Source: Aradus depressus (Eukaryota > Arthropoda > Insecta > Hemiptera > Aradidae). From it: a stretch of 64,000 nt of DNA. Below are positions 40,895 to 52,335 of the stretch, in pieces. The notes under the pieces are model-generated. The model had not been told where the DNA came from, ran no database searches, and saw only the letters and a program-made list of their open reading frames with translations. The position numbers and the translations under genes were made by a program. The stretch's first letter is position 1; each line of letters begins with the position of its first letter. The stretch spans positions 25,946,065 through 26,010,064 of the forward strand of contig OY759226.1 of the NCBI GenBank assembly GCA_963662175.1, in the 5' to 3' direction.

Positions 40895-41016
40895 ATGTCT
40901 CAGAACGATAAATATTTCAATATGAGAAATGCTTACGAGTGTTTTAAATCAACTTTATTAGCAGATCATGATATTAATATTGAATACTATTTGAAAGGAT
41001 ATGAAGAATTACGCAA
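40895..41016 (+). CDS. CPTP: CPTP exon 1
   Basis: Encodes residues 1-40 plus two bases of codon 41 (MSQNDKYFNMRN ... GYEELR). Donor GTATGT at 41017. The N-terminal helix is the one that precedes the ligand-binding helix in GLTP folds. Confidence 0.85.
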
Positions 41017-44000
41017 GTATGTATTTTTGTTTCACTTTTATCATCAAATACATTTATTTTTGTTTCTTTTGAACTGAAGTGTTTATTATGATAACTGTTT
41101 TAGGTTTTGTATTTTATTGGGCAGTGTATTTTCCTTTGTTGCCAGTGAAATAAATGAAAAAGCCCAAGTTATGTACGAGTTACGATTGAAGTCAGAAGAG
41201 AATTTTTCAACTTTGAAAAAAATGATAGAATATGAAAAAGAAAATAATCTATTATCAAACAAAACATATGTTTCAGGATGTCGAACATTGCTCAGACTTC
41301 ATCGAGGGCTTGGTTTGTTCATGTTATCTTTAGTTTATTGAGTAGAATTATGTAATACAATTGTTTTATCTGGCTTCCCAAAAATAACGCACAATATGTG
41401 TAGAAAGTGCTTTTTTTTTTTTTTTTTTTCCTTTGGCTTTATGTACGGTGCATATTAGCCATGTTAATGTGTTATATATAATTATTTAAGACATCCATGG
41501 CCCCGGGAAGGAGTTCTATCTACGAAATAAAACTCACTCCCGGACGGGATTCGAACCCGCAAACCATGGTGAGACCATGCGACCAAAGCCCTACGCTCTA
41601 GCCCGCACGGCCACCATGGCCCCCTAGAAAGTGCTTTGATTTACAACTAAATAACTTGATGATTAATTAAGAATCTTACAGCATTTGCTGTAAAGTTTGC
41701 TGAAGCTTTGTATTTAGGTAAACAATATAAAAAGCAAAAATAGCAGTTTTTATATTGTTATTTCATTTTTTTAAACCGACAATCGTTAGATTTCTTGGAG
41801 CAAATGTTTTTCGAAAAGTGAGTTTTAGTTTTCATTAGAATCACTTATTGGTATCCAAAAATTGGAAAAAATCTTAGTGCATATTTGTATAACTCCTGAT
41901 AGAATGAATGCCAACGTTTATATAAAAAAAAAAAAAAAAATTCCTGTTTTTCCACCAAATCATCCTTCAGCAGAGACCTATTATAATTTCTGCGAAACTT
42001 CTCTTTTGGTTTTAGAAGAAATGCAAAAACGTGATCTTATTCCCGCTGGGGAAGTATGTTGTTAGTGATTCAACTACACCTTTTTTTATATAGAAATAAT
42101 TAACTCGATGTTCGAAATATTCCACAAGGTGTGCAAGTTTTTTTCGTTTCCATTTCTGACCCTGAATATTTGAGAGAAGTGTTATAAGACTGACACGATC
42201 TCGCCCACTAACTCCATATATATTCTTTTTTTTTTTTTTTTTTTCCTTTTGGCTTTATGTACGGTGCATATTAGCCATGTCAATGTGTTATGTATAATTA
42301 TTTAAGACATCCATGGCCCCAGGAGGGAGTTCTATCTACGAAATAAAACACTCCCGGACGGGATTCGAACCCGCAAACCATATATATTCTTATTGTTGTT
42401 AAAAATATCTTCATTAAAAATGAACACATCCAAATGTATGATGTTATCGCCAAAAAAAATCGTCGGTGAACGACCGGCAATATGCTTTCCCAGAACGAAT
42501 AATTCAATTAACTTTTTGCTCCCCCTTCAAAACCAGTCCACCATTTGCGCTAATATTCAACAGTTGACTTACCCAGGGGCTTCTAAATAATCATACTAAA
42601 TTTTGTGCCGATAAATTCAATACATCGGCAGTTATTAAGGTTTTTGAATTGAGCCCCCTCCCCTGAACCCTTCTTCTCTTCAAGCGATATCGCTGAAATT
42701 TGACAGATTATGTCCTAAATGAGGTTTGACTTAAAATATGAAATTTAATATCGATACATTCATTACATTGTTAGTTATATTGGGGGGTTTTCAATTGAGC
42801 TTCCCCCCTAATCCCCTCTTTTTTCTTTGGTCGATTTGGCTGAAAAAGTGTCGTCATTAGAGGGTTCTGGATTCACATATAAAATTTCGTGTAGATACAA
42901 TCTTTTTTTCAGGAGTTATCGTGTTCACAAACAGACAGAATTTTTTCTTCATTTACATCGGCAGTTATTAGGGTTTTAAAGTTGAGCCCCTCTCCCTGTT
43001 CGCTCTCTTTCCTTCTGCCGATTCCGCTGAAAATTAATAAGTGTCGTCCTTATTGGGTTTTCAATTCATAATATGAATTATATATTATATGAAATTTTAT
43101 GTCGATAGGTTCATTACAACGGCAGTTATTATTAGAGTTTATGAGTGGATCCTGTTTCCTAATCCCCCCTTCCCTTTTCTGAAAAATATGTCAAATTTCA
43201 GCAATATCGACCAATAGGGAGGGAGGTTCAGGGGAGGGCGCTCAATTCAAAAACCCTGATTACTGCCGATGTAATGAATTTATCGACACAAAATTTAGTA
43301 TGAGGATTTAGTAGCCCCTATGTATGACAACTATTTTTTGACTGTTTTTTTTTTTTTTAGGAGGGGGGGCAAAAATTTCATTATTTTTGGGGAAGTACAT
43401 TGTCAGTAATTGTTTTCTTTCTTCTCGACAGACTTCATCCGGACGTTCCTCCGTCGGCTGTCCGACCTGGAGATGGAACATTCGACCGGCAGTGCTGGTT
43501 GTCATGCCTACGGAGACACTCTCGCCACATTTCACGGATGGTTCCTCCGACAAGGGGCCTACCTCGCCATGAACTTTCTACCCAATAAGAGGATACTTCT
43601 TGATAATGTAAGTAAAATATTTATGTTTATTACAATCTCCGGTTTCAATTTAAAAGCTTGTTCTTGAAACTCTTGAGAGCTTCGCCGATGTAGACAGTCA
43701 ATGTATATGTATACTATAAATAGATATATTGGAAGGGCATGTACTTTCGTTACACCCAGGGATTTAAACAATCAGTGCTCTGTTTTTCTGGTCTGCCTGT
43801 TCGCTGGGTGCCCTGGCCTCCTATAGAATCCCATCCTGGCTGTTGTGGGCTTATGGTCCTTGTTTTTTGTCATTTGTAAAAATATAAATAAAATGACTAA
43901 GTAAAGACAAGAAATATAACGCAGTAGGGCGTCAATAACCTAAGTAGTGGTTCGCTCCAATTAAACCAACCAACTTCTCTGTTATCTGTTGTCTTCTCTG

Positions 44001-47000
44001 TTATCTCTGCTATAGGTGTCCTAAATTGTGACTACCCAGATTTATTCGCCTAGATTAGGTTTTACGACTCATGCCCGGGCTTTAACTACGAGGTCATATC
44101 GCCTACTACCAGAGCGCTTTTTCGTAACTCTGGTGGACATGAGCCCGACTCTACTGTTGGAGTCCTAAATATTGCCTACCCTAAATTTTTATTCACCTAG
44201 GGCAGGGGTCTTTAACGAGTACTTGACATCGTACAGGCTTGGGATCATCGCTTAACGTATAAAATAAACTAAGGGCCTCGCTCGGGTTTCGAACCCACGA
44301 TCTTGAGCTCAGATGACAAGCACGCACACCACTGAGCTACTGGCGCCCTCGCCTAGGTTAGCAATCTTTGACTAGTATCTGACATTGCACAGGCTCAACA
44401 CCATCGCTTAACGTCCCATCCGAAAGACAGCGTACTCATGGTTTTTTCACCTTCAGACATAAAACCAAAGAGCCTCGACCGATAAGCAAGCTACCACTGA
44501 GCTTCCGTTATAATTGACGTATCTTTTGTTCATACACATTTTTATTTTATAAGAAAATATTTAACATTAAGTTAAGAACGTGTAAATAGAACATTTTGTT
44601 TCTATCTAGGTCATATCACCTACTACCAGAGCGCTATTTCGTCGCACTAGCGAACATGAGCCCGACTCTACTATTGTTGTCCTAAATGTTGTCTACCCGG
44701 GTTTAGTTAACTCAGGTCGGGATTACCTGACATCGTACAGGCTCGGAACCATCGCTTAACGTCCCGTCCGAAGGACAGCGTGCTTTTGTTTCTTTTACCT
44801 CCCAGATAAACATTTTAAGTTTTTACGCTAATAGCTTGATCGCTACTCTTATTTGCAAAACAGAACTGTTTTTTTTTTTTTTTATTATTGCAATATAACA
44901 GTTATTGTGAATTTTAACAAATGAAGGTTATTTGAACGTTAAACAAATGTCGTTTCAAGGTTAGTCTGTAAACAAATGGAACAATAACTATAGAATGGTT
45001 TACTTCGTTGAAATACAAAATTACTACAAATATTCGTCGGCTGATCACCGACAACGTACTTCCCCAGAGCGAATTAATCAATTAATGTTTCGCTATTTCT
45101 CTGACACCAATCGACAACTATTGATATTGAGCCAAATGTGACAAAGGGAGGGGTGGGACTCAACACAAGAATCCCAAATACTACCGATGTATCGTCATGA
45201 AATTTATATATTTAAATACAAAAACCCATAATCATGGTGCTCATTAATTTTCTGCAAAATCTGAATGGAAGGAAGATTAGAAAAGACGAGCTCTAATAAC
45301 AGCCGATGTAACGAATGTTTCGAAGCAAAAAGTAAGAGGATTCTTAGTCCAAACGGTCGATTGGTCTTGGAGGGAGAGCGAAAACTTAATTGATTAATTG
45401 CTGCGTAACTACATTGCTGTTGATTCACCAACAACTCTTTTTTTTTGCTATTCTATTATTCCTTCAGTTTTTATTTATTAAAACGGTGAAGAACATTATT
45501 TTTCTTGCTAATATTATTTATACGAAGTATAGAGAAAGTTATGTAATCGGTTTAGAAATTCGATTCCAAGTTTTCTAATGAATTTCATGTTTTCCGTCCT
45601 CCAGATTCCAAAAAAATGCTGTCCGCGTTTGTGTGAACACAACACCCGATAGAATGAATATATTGAAACGAAATTTTATATGTGTATCCAGAACCCTCTA
45701 AGGATGCCACTTATGGATTTTCAGCCAAATCGGTCAAAGGAAAGGGGGGGGGGGAGTGAGGGGGAGAGACTTGACTCTAAAACATTAATAACTGCCGTTG
45801 TAGTGAATTTATCGACACAAAATTAAGTATGTGAATTGGAAGCCCTTATGTAAGTCAACTATTGATTATTAGCGCAAACGGTCGACTGGCTTTGAAAGGG
45901 GGGGGGCGAAAAAATAATTGGTTAATTCGCTCTGGTGCAGTACATTGTCGATGCTTATCTGGATAAAGATATAATGTTTGTGTTTGGGCATTATGTAAAT
46001 ATCGTATATTTGATATGTTATTCCCATAAAGCATAGAGCTTTACAAATTGTTAAGTAAATACATTTTAAAAATTGATAAAATAATCTTATTATAGATAAA
46101 GCCCATTGTTAAATCGTTAAATAAATAAAAATGATATATTGAAGTAGATAAATTTATCGATATTTTTTTTATGAACTCCACCTTTGTACTCAGTCTTCGT
46201 CCTCTGTGTCTACATTACTTCCACAGATATATGAAGTATAGGGGAAGTTATGTAATCGGACAAAAAATCGATGCGGAATTTTTCACGGAATTTCGTGCTT
46301 TTCACCTCCAGATTAAATATGAAATATAAATAAAAAAAACATTAAGACATAGTCAAGGTCCACGCCGTAGATTTTCCGTGAAAACGTCGGGATAAAATCA
46401 TTTTTCATTTTCTTTTCGATGCTGTCGTAGCCCTTGCATTTGCTCGGCACTAGACTTTTTAGGTTTTTTAAATTCCTTTTGATGCGAGCTTTCCTTTGAT
46501 TTGCGTTTTCTATAATTCCGCGCATTTTTACGATTCATATGAGAAATTTTTAATTTTTTTGCAATTTTCAATTTTAATACCGATTTTAACATATATTTCG
46601 GCGAATATTTTTATTGTTTCACTTTGAGTCCTAGTAGTGCACCTCAAGCTCTTTATTATGACACCCGAATCAACGTCCTATCTAAACGCGTTATCACGTT
46701 ACACTAATTTCTAATTTTACACAACGCTAATTCGCAACAATCATCTGCCGGCGCCCACACTAGCCCGATAACGTCACAGGCACAACAAACACGTACAGAC
46801 ATGCTCTATCCATTGTGACCTCAACCGTTGTTATCGCTTTATTAGTCTCGTAGTTATCGATTGAAATCTGATGGTATTTTGTAACACAAGAAAGTTTGAC
46901 CGGCTATCACTGTGCTTAACGAGCCAATAGACGTTTTCACGTCAATAATGTCGTGAATGTCTGTAAACACGGTAACTCCCGACGGAATGAATGAATCATC

Positions 47001-48268
47001 ATGAAAGTTTATATCTGTAACTTAAACTCTATAAAGACAACATCTATCGTTCTTCAGCCAAATTTGCTGAATGGAAGGCGAGAATTAGGGAGAAGGCTTA
47101 ACACAAAGACTCTAGTAACTGCCGTTGTAATGATTGTATTGATACAAAATATGATATGTATATTCAAAGCCCTATAAAGGACATCATCTATCAATTTTCA
47201 GCGGAATCAGACGAAAGGGAGGGGCTCAACTCAAAAATATCAATAACTTCCAAAATTTACACTTGAAATTTTATATTTGAATATTCAAGATGGCACATAT
47301 CAGATTTTCGCGAAAACGAGCCCCCTTTTTGTGGTCCCCTCAAACGATTTCGCGAAAATCTGATAAGTGCTACCCTTATGGGGTTTGGGATTTAACTGAA
47401 ATACCCTAGTAACTGCCGATGCAATAAATGTATCGACACACAATTTAATATGACGATTTAATAGCCACTATGTCAAATATTGAGTTTTAGCCCAAACAGT
47501 GAGGCTCATCAAAAGAAAAATGTTCCTAATAACGGATCGATTTTACTCTTTTTTTTTTTTAATTTTTCCCAACTCTTTTTTTGTGCTATTTTTTAAAACT
47601 AAATATGTGTTGTTTTTTAAAAAATTCAGTTTTTTAAACCTTTATTTCATTGTTGTTGTTTTTACCTTTAATTTGTTATTGATGCGATAGAAAAAAAAGT
47701 GTGATTTTAACGATCACTGATTGTAGGAGGAGACTTACGACTGTTACTCATAAACATAGAGCCAAACATAAATAATCTCATATCATCCATCCCATCTCAT
47801 TGAAAAAATAAATAAATGTGTTTTTGTATTTTAAAACAAAAGTTATAATTTTAATAAATACGAATTTAAATATCACAATGTTTTATTTATATTTTATTTT
47901 TACATCACCATTTACCATTCAGAACATCAAAGTTAAATTTGTAATTTTTCTATTATGCAGTCGTTTCACATTCCATTGGCTTTGGAGGGAGAACGAAAAC
48001 ATAATTGAATAATTAGTAATGGGGAAGTACACAGCCGGTGTCGTCCGAAGCACATTATCCAACCACGCTATCTCTGTACCTCGTGTCATCAACATACTTA
48101 CACACTAATTATAATGTTTCTTTTGCTGTGTCTGTTCAGGTTTGCGGTAGCGATGAGCGGGTTGCTGATGCTCAACAGGTGCTACCTCTCATGTTGGAGG
48201 TTACAGACGAAATATACTCAAGAACTGAGAACTACTACAGGATGAATGATCTGCTTGATCTACCTTAG
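40895..48268 (+). CDS. CPTP: Ceramide-1-phosphate transfer protein, four exons, 211 aa
   Basis: The spliced exons 40895-41016, 41104-41312, 43432-43607 and 48140-48268 join in frame to 211 residues (human CPTP has 214). It is a cytosolic GLTP-fold protein that carries ceramide-1-phosphate between membranes, e.g. from the trans-Golgi outward. Landmarks: helix with LGSVFSFVASEINEK at 46-60; SGCRTLLRLHRGLDF at 98-112; FHGW at 144-147; C-terminal LLDLP, identical to the human end. Phosphate- and amide-binding positions of the family are kept as K60, R101, R105 and H145. The acidic residue is E56, where human CPTP has D56. All three introns obey GT-AG. Introns 2 (2.1 kb) and 3 (4.5 kb) are filled with SINEs and Rep-D; intron 1 is 87 bp. 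I chose the start at 40895 because the N-terminus then has family length. A non-coding first exon upstream is possible. I am confident in the family and exon joins, less so in the exact start. Confidence 0.93.
41104..41312 (+). CDS. CPTP: CPTP exon 2
   Basis: Acceptor TTTTAG at 41098-41103, donor GTTTGT at 41313. Codes for FCILLGSVFSFVASEINEK and YVSGCRTLLRLHRGL, including E56, K60, R101 and R105 of the lipid headgroup site. Ends one base into codon 111. Confidence 0.93.
41414..41624 (-). mobile_element. SINE-B, full length, in CPTP intron 2
   Basis: 13-bp duplication TAGAAAGTGCTTT at 41401-41413 and 41625-41637. Poly(A) appears as a T run next to the left duplication. It inserted antisense to CPTP, 102 bases after exon 2, which places its T run just inside the intron. 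Confidence 0.94.
42228..42377 (-). mobile_element. SINE-B, 5'-truncated, in CPTP intron 2
   Basis: 14-bp duplication CCATATATATTCTT at 42214-42227 and 42378-42391. It keeps the B box and tail but lacks the first roughly 60 bp of the head, as expected for incomplete reverse transcription. Confidence 0.93.
42450..43405. repeat. Rep-D cluster in CPTP intron 2
   Basis: 42457-42960 is a minus copy with right end (aatcgtcggtgaacgaccgg) and three blocks. 42960-43190 is a further minus fragment. 43195-43405 is a plus fragment ending at tttggggaagtacattgtca, 25 bases before the exon 3 acceptor. Confidence 0.78.
43432..43607 (+). CDS. CPTP: CPTP exon 3
   Basis: Acceptor TCGACAG ending at 43431, donor GTAAGT at 43608. 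Encodes FIRTFLRRLSDLEMEHSTGS and, later, TFHGWFLRQGAYLAMNFLP, with H145 of the headgroup site. The exon is clearly more GC-rich than the introns on either side. Confidence 0.93.
43608..44025. other. CPTP intron 3, unassigned part
   Basis: No repeat or gene recognised. Confidence 0.35.
44026..44505 (-). mobile_element. Old SINE-A, split by a young SINE-A
   Basis: 44026-44053 (cctaaattgtgactacccag ...) joins 44357-44505 (agcaatctttgactagtatc ... gctaccactgagcttcc) once the nested element is removed. Older subfamily, minus strand. Confidence 0.8.
44054..44348 (-). mobile_element. Young SINE-A nested in an old SINE-A
   Basis: Duplication TCGCCTAG at 44046-44053 and 44349-44356. Starts attaggttttacgactcatg in complement of the tail; head at the right end (gagctactggcgccc). 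About 40 bp of the body (between cgcttaacgt and ataaaataaac) are missing. Confidence 0.88.
44609..44815 (-). mobile_element. SINE-A fragment, head-truncated, minus strand
   Basis: From aggtcatatcacctactacc to ttttacctcccagataaac. No head. Confidence 0.85.
45035..45965. repeat. Rep-D cluster in CPTP intron 3
   Basis: 45035-45110 minus right end (tcggctgatcaccgac, tacttccccagagcgaatt). 45140-45440 plus blocks ending ctgcgtaactacattgctg. 45518-45960 plus copy with left end (atacgaagtatagagaaagt) and full right end (gtgcagtacattgtcgatgc). Confidence 0.75.
46210..46318 (+). repeat. Rep-D left end, interrupted by the small-ORF element
   Basis: Starts agatatatgaagtatagggg, aagttatgtaatcgg, and stops at ccagattaaatatgaaat, where the small-ORF element starts. 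Rep-D resumes at 46950 (tcgtgaatgtctgtaaaca, then acggtaactcccgac). The element therefore inserted into this Rep-D copy. Confidence 0.72.
46318..46945 (-). mobile_element. Small-ORF element, copy 2, in CPTP intron 3
   Basis: Reverse-complement match to 4502-5120. Inverted GTGAAAACGTC motifs lie at 46378-46388 and, as its complement, near 46931-46941. The ORF is at 46398-46538 (46 codons from MNRKNARNYRKRK). In this copy the first ATG of copy 1 is lost through a 3-bp deletion. Confidence 0.75.
46398..46538 (-). CDS. 46-aa basic ORF in the small-ORF element, copy 2
   Basis: MNRKNARNYRKRK ... SAEQMQGLRQHRKENEK, stop. Compared with copy 1: Y to N, E to K, Q to E, K to E and E to G, plus one silent change. 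Open in both copies without evidence of selection. Confidence 0.35.
   Translation of the reverse strand: MNRKNARNYRKRKSKESSHQKEFKKPKKSSAEQMQGLRQHRKENEK
46950..47500 (+). repeat. Rep-D blocks, plus strand
   Basis: Continues the copy at 46210: microsatellite-side sequence (gtgaatgtctgtaaacac), two to three blocks (aatgattgtattgatacaaa, aataaatgtatcgacacaca). Confidence 0.72.
47501..47960. other. AT-rich part of CPTP intron 3
   Basis: T-rich; nothing recognised. Confidence 0.35.
47961..48062 (+). repeat. Rep-D right end, 80 bp before CPTP exon 4
   Basis: ttccattggctttggaggga, gaacgaaaacataattgaat, tggggaagtacacagccggt. Ends close to 48055. Confidence 0.75.
48140..48268 (+). CDS. CPTP: CPTP exon 4 and stop
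   Basis: Acceptor CTGTTCAG ending at 48139. Reads VCGSDERVADAQQVLPLMLE, then a helix with YYRMNDLLDLP and TAG at 48266-48268. The family ends in the same LLDLP. Confidence 0.93.
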   Translation, partial: VCGSDERVADAQQVLPLMLEVTDEIYSRTENYYRMNDLLDLP

Positions 48269-49904
48269 TTCACAAACTAAAAAAAAATTGCTACAAAACC
48301 TGCGCCATTTTCCTAAAAAAAAAAATTTTTTAAACCCTCCATTGTTCGGGTCAAGTATAATTTTGTCAAACAGGTTTGCCTCGTTTGAACTAACACTTTA
48401 AAGTGTAAGATAATAAGTAGAGCAGTGTTTTAAAAGCAAGCTGCTATATTTCAAATGCCGTAGTTCAAAAAGTAAAAGAACTTTCTAAGTTAGTTCTGCG
48501 ACGCAAACAAATCTAATAATACTCGTATGTTTTAAATTAAGAGATGAATTCATCATTTCGCAGGTGTCTTTGAGTTGATTTCATAAAATCGATTTGACCA
48601 GTTTAAAGTGGTATACCCTATATGGGTTTAGTTAGTTCGTTATAATTAGTCAGATGTGGCTATCAGTGAGGATGTATCATATGTGTGTACAGGGGAGCAT
48701 TGTGATAGATTGAGAGGGAGTGGGGAGGTGCTCGCGGGACATTATATCCCTGACTGTCGTGAAGAAGTCGATAAGTCAAAACTGTCCACTTTTCAGTAGA
48801 GCACTGTAAAGATTTGATCATTCTCCAAAATCCTGTAATTAACCTTAAGATACCATTTGGGCCAAAATATATACATTTCGGTGTCATAAAGAGGTAGTTA
48901 AAATTTTAAATGTGCAGTGTCATGTTTTGTTTGGTTTATGTCGTTTTTAGTTAAATAATTATGACTTAACTTAGCTTGTTATGACTTATCTTGACTTGTC
49001 TCTTAAATAACACTTTACGATGCAAATACGAATTCCGGAAGAAACTGTTAAGTGCACTTACCTTATAAAAATAATAAAAAACTTCCAGTCAACTCCTCTT
49101 ACCGGTTTCTTCAAGTGCGAATAAATTCGGACATAAGATAAATCAACTTGCCTATTTTTTAAAGAAAATACTTGGCGTGAACAACCTGTAAACTTGACAT
49201 ACAATAATTTCAGGATATTCTCGTGTAAGGAATAATAAGATATAACGAGTTACTATAATTAAACCAAAAATAGTAGTTAACTGAAAATTCACAATCTGAG
49301 TATCACGCCTTTTAGGTAGGAGCACAACTTAACCAATTTTTTCACAACGTAGATATTAATAATTGAGTATTGAAGGCACTGTTAACTCGTTTTCAAGGTA
49401 AATGGACTTATCGACTTCTTCACGACAACCACCGATATTTCAAAAAGAAAGTTGCCATGTTTTTTTCCTCATATTTGTATACCTACTGAAATGACCAAAC
49501 TCTGTCCGTAATTATATTGTCTAGGTATCTTTCGCTTCAGACTGACAAGGTTGTACAGTTTATTCGTTAATCAAAACAGGTTTCCATACTCCACTAAATG
49601 TAACCTAAACCACTGAGGATGACACTGTAGTCTATGACCACCACACTTACTGTCTTTTATGGTTTTACTTATTTTTATTATCGACAATTTTTTTTTTAAT
49701 CATAAAGTACTTGTTGAAAAGTGGCTATATCTACGTAATATTGCGTCAAGTGATCTCTTGAGATTATATTGTCTGTTAATTTTAACCATCTTTAGGAGCG
49801 GTAGGATAAATTGTATAGGTCCCACTCCGCATTTATTATGTAGGGATTCATATCAAAAAACGTTGTATAAAAAATATATAGAGCATAATAATGTTGAATA
49901 TCCT
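48269..49904. other. CPTP 3' side; no further gene
   Basis: The 3' UTR begins here. The first clear AATAAA is near 49130; whether it serves as the poly(A) signal cannot be told from sequence. No repeats recognised through 49900. Confidence 0.4.
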
Positions 49905-50134
49905 TTGGTTTTTTATCTGAGAGGTCAAAAAACCTTGAGCACGCCATCCTTCGGATGAGACGTTAAGTGATGGTCCCGAGCCTGTACAATGTACTCGTTA
50001 AAAAACCCTATACCCTAGGTGAATAAACCGGATGGGCAAAATTTTGGAATCCCATTGTTGAATCGGGCACATGTTCACCACAACGACGAAAAAACGCTTT
50101 GGTAATAGGCGATATGACCTTGTATTTAAAGCAG
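49905..50134 (+). mobile_element. SINE-A, old head-less copy
   Basis: ttttttatctgagaggtcaa, ccttgagcacgccatccttc ... ggtaataggcgatatgacct. Older subfamily, head missing. Confidence 0.82.
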
Positions 50135-50347
50135 TTGAAGATAATAGAGTTCCTTGCAATTTTTTATTTTATTTTTTGCTAAAATAAAATAGTTAAATTG
50201 GTTCATTGAACTAAGTAGGTAGTTTTTTGTTTTTTTCAAACCTAAATATCTCAAAATAATCTCTATTTACAACCTTGTCACTTGAAAGCCATCATGTATT
50301 ATTTTCCGGAAAATAATATAATAAATTATTAACAAATTTAATTTTAT

Positions 50348-50608
50348 AATTCTCGGGTATTTGGGCAAAAGGGCTTAAGTCAGCAAATCTGAATTTTAAA
50401 TGGGGAATTCCTGAAGGTTTGAAAAATTTCTGCAAATCAGGTAAAACACATTTATGTTGCTTGAAATATTATTTTAATGAAATTAATTAAATATAAACAA
50501 AGTATAATATTCTAACAATCACATATAGTAAAAATATTTAAATGCACTTGTCCTTTGGATCACAAGACTTATTCTGAGTTAAGCCTTTTGGCCAAACACC
50601 AGAGAATT
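50348..50608. mobile_element. MITE family M260, uninterrupted copy
   Basis: Inverted ends: aattctcgggtatttgggca and, in complement, aattctctggtgtttggcca. Interior has aattaaatataaacaaagta. It matches 55000-55719 once the R500 insert is removed there, and so serves as the empty-site reference. Confidence 0.78.
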
Positions 50609-51297
50609 AATCTAATTACTTCTTCCATTTATTCCTTAGAGTAAAAACTAGATTTTTGGTTTGATAATAATTTTAAATTATTGAAAAATAATTTCTTCCT
50701 TATTTAAAATTATGAGTGAAATGAAGACTCGGAAGTGCTAGACATTTTTCCCGATCATTCGAGGGTTAATATTATATATTTGTATTGTGATCATCTTGTG
50801 ATGTTTATTATGTAAGGAAATTTATGTATGACCATCCTCCCACTTAATTTTTTTTTTTATATATATTTAAATTTATTTGTTATTGTGTTCATTGATAATT
50901 TGTTTTTTTTTTAATTGTTATTTTGAAAAGTTTATATTTTAAAAAATGTTGGTACAGTCTGTGAGAGGCTTCTTTCTTCCTTGAGGTAGGTCAGTTGTTG
51001 TAATGTAAACAAAAGATCACCATGGCAACCAGTGAAGAAACGAAGTTAATAGAAAATAACTCATTTAGAGAAACAAAATTGCATAAAGATTAATTTTAAT
51101 GACTTATAAAAATAGTAAAATCCACATTTGAAAAGTAGTAAGTACAAAAAACAAGTTTTGAAAGTTTAAACTACCATAGAATTCACATGAGTAGTGTAGC
51201 ATCGTTTCTGTCATGAGTTATTTATAACATTTCTTGGAGCCTAACTCAGATAATGTTTATTAAATTTTTTTTTTATCAATAATTATTAATTTTTTAA
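50609..51297. other. AT-rich intergenic DNA
   Basis: Nothing recognised. Confidence 0.35.
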
Positions 51298-51364
51298 ATA
51301 AATAAAACAAACTTATTTTTGAAATATTGTCTATTTCAAAAATAAGTTTGTTTTATTTATTTAT
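51298..51364. repeat. Palindrome of HP leader sequence
   Basis: aaataaataaaacaaactta ... gaaata, a short loop ttgtc, then the exact complement. It is the same leader as at 5991-6020 without any hammerhead core. Confidence 0.85.
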
Positions 51365-51834
51365 TACAAGTTTCCACAATATGTCCGCGTTTCTCAACTT
51401 TGAAATTTTTTAAATATTATTAAATTCAGTAAATTCATTTATTACATTAAATTCAGTTTGATAATTTTTTTTATATATAGTTATTTATTATTAAAGTCAT
51501 TATTAAATTCATTTTATTTTATTTTTTTAACTTCAATATAAATATATTTATTACAATTTGGCGAATCCCTTGTGTGGATAAGTATTATCATTTTATTTGT
51601 ATCAACTTCAATTTATTCATTATTTATTACACAGTGAAGCATCTAGATAGAGTCGCTGGCGTCAAACTGAAAGATTGTTCTTGAAAACTCCGCCAGAGCG
51701 CCTAACCGACGTTGTCAGTCATTTTAATGCCCTTTTTCAAAAACACTGGATCCTTGTGTCTGTCGAAAGTAGAAACGTTGCCTTTTCACACTATCGATTG
51801 TAGTTATATTAAAGGTAATTATTATTTATATAGT
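51365..51834. other. Mostly AT-rich; GC-richer patch at 51640-51780
   Basis: The patch (gagtcgctggcgtcaaactg, ccgccagagcgcctaaccga) has no long open frame and matches no repeat elsewhere in the window. It could be a non-coding exon or a unique repeat. Confidence 0.3.
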
Positions 51835-52240
51835 TCACTTCCCCAGCAATACAAAGTATAGAGGAAGTTATGGCAACGGTCAAAAATTCGATGTCGAGTT
51901 TTCAATAGAATTTCATGCTTTCTGACCTGATTCTACAATTGAAGAAAAAAATCTTTCTGTGAACACGATAACTCTCGATAGAAGGAATATATCGGCACGA
52001 AATTTCGTATGTGTATCCAGAACCCTCTAAGGAAGTCACCTATTGATTTTCAGTCAAATCGGCCAAAGCGGAGGAAGGGCTCAGGGCGGAGGCTTAACAC
52101 AAAACCCCTAATCATCGATTTAAAACACTCTAAGTCAAATATTGAGTTTTAGCCCAAACCTTGTTCGATGAAGAGCGAACATTATATAGATTCATTCTTG
52201 CTGGGGAAGTATATAGTCCGTGATTTGCCGACGACTTTTT
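51835..52240 (+). repeat. Rep-D copy, plus strand
   Basis: Left hairpin (acttccccagcaatacaaag, tatagaggaagttatgg), aatatatcggcacgaaattt, and right end (tgctggggaagtatatagtc, cgtgatttgccgacgac). Confidence 0.8.
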
Positions 52241-52335
52241 ATATGAGAAAGTATCTACTTAATCAATATTAAATACGTATATTTGAAAAAAAAAATTTTA
52301 ATCATAGCTTGGCAACACTGGTATTGCTGCCATTT

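Noticed and set aside
49659..49958. 99-aa ORF downstream of CPTP
   Set aside because: It runs into an old SINE-A copy at its end and shows no family motif.
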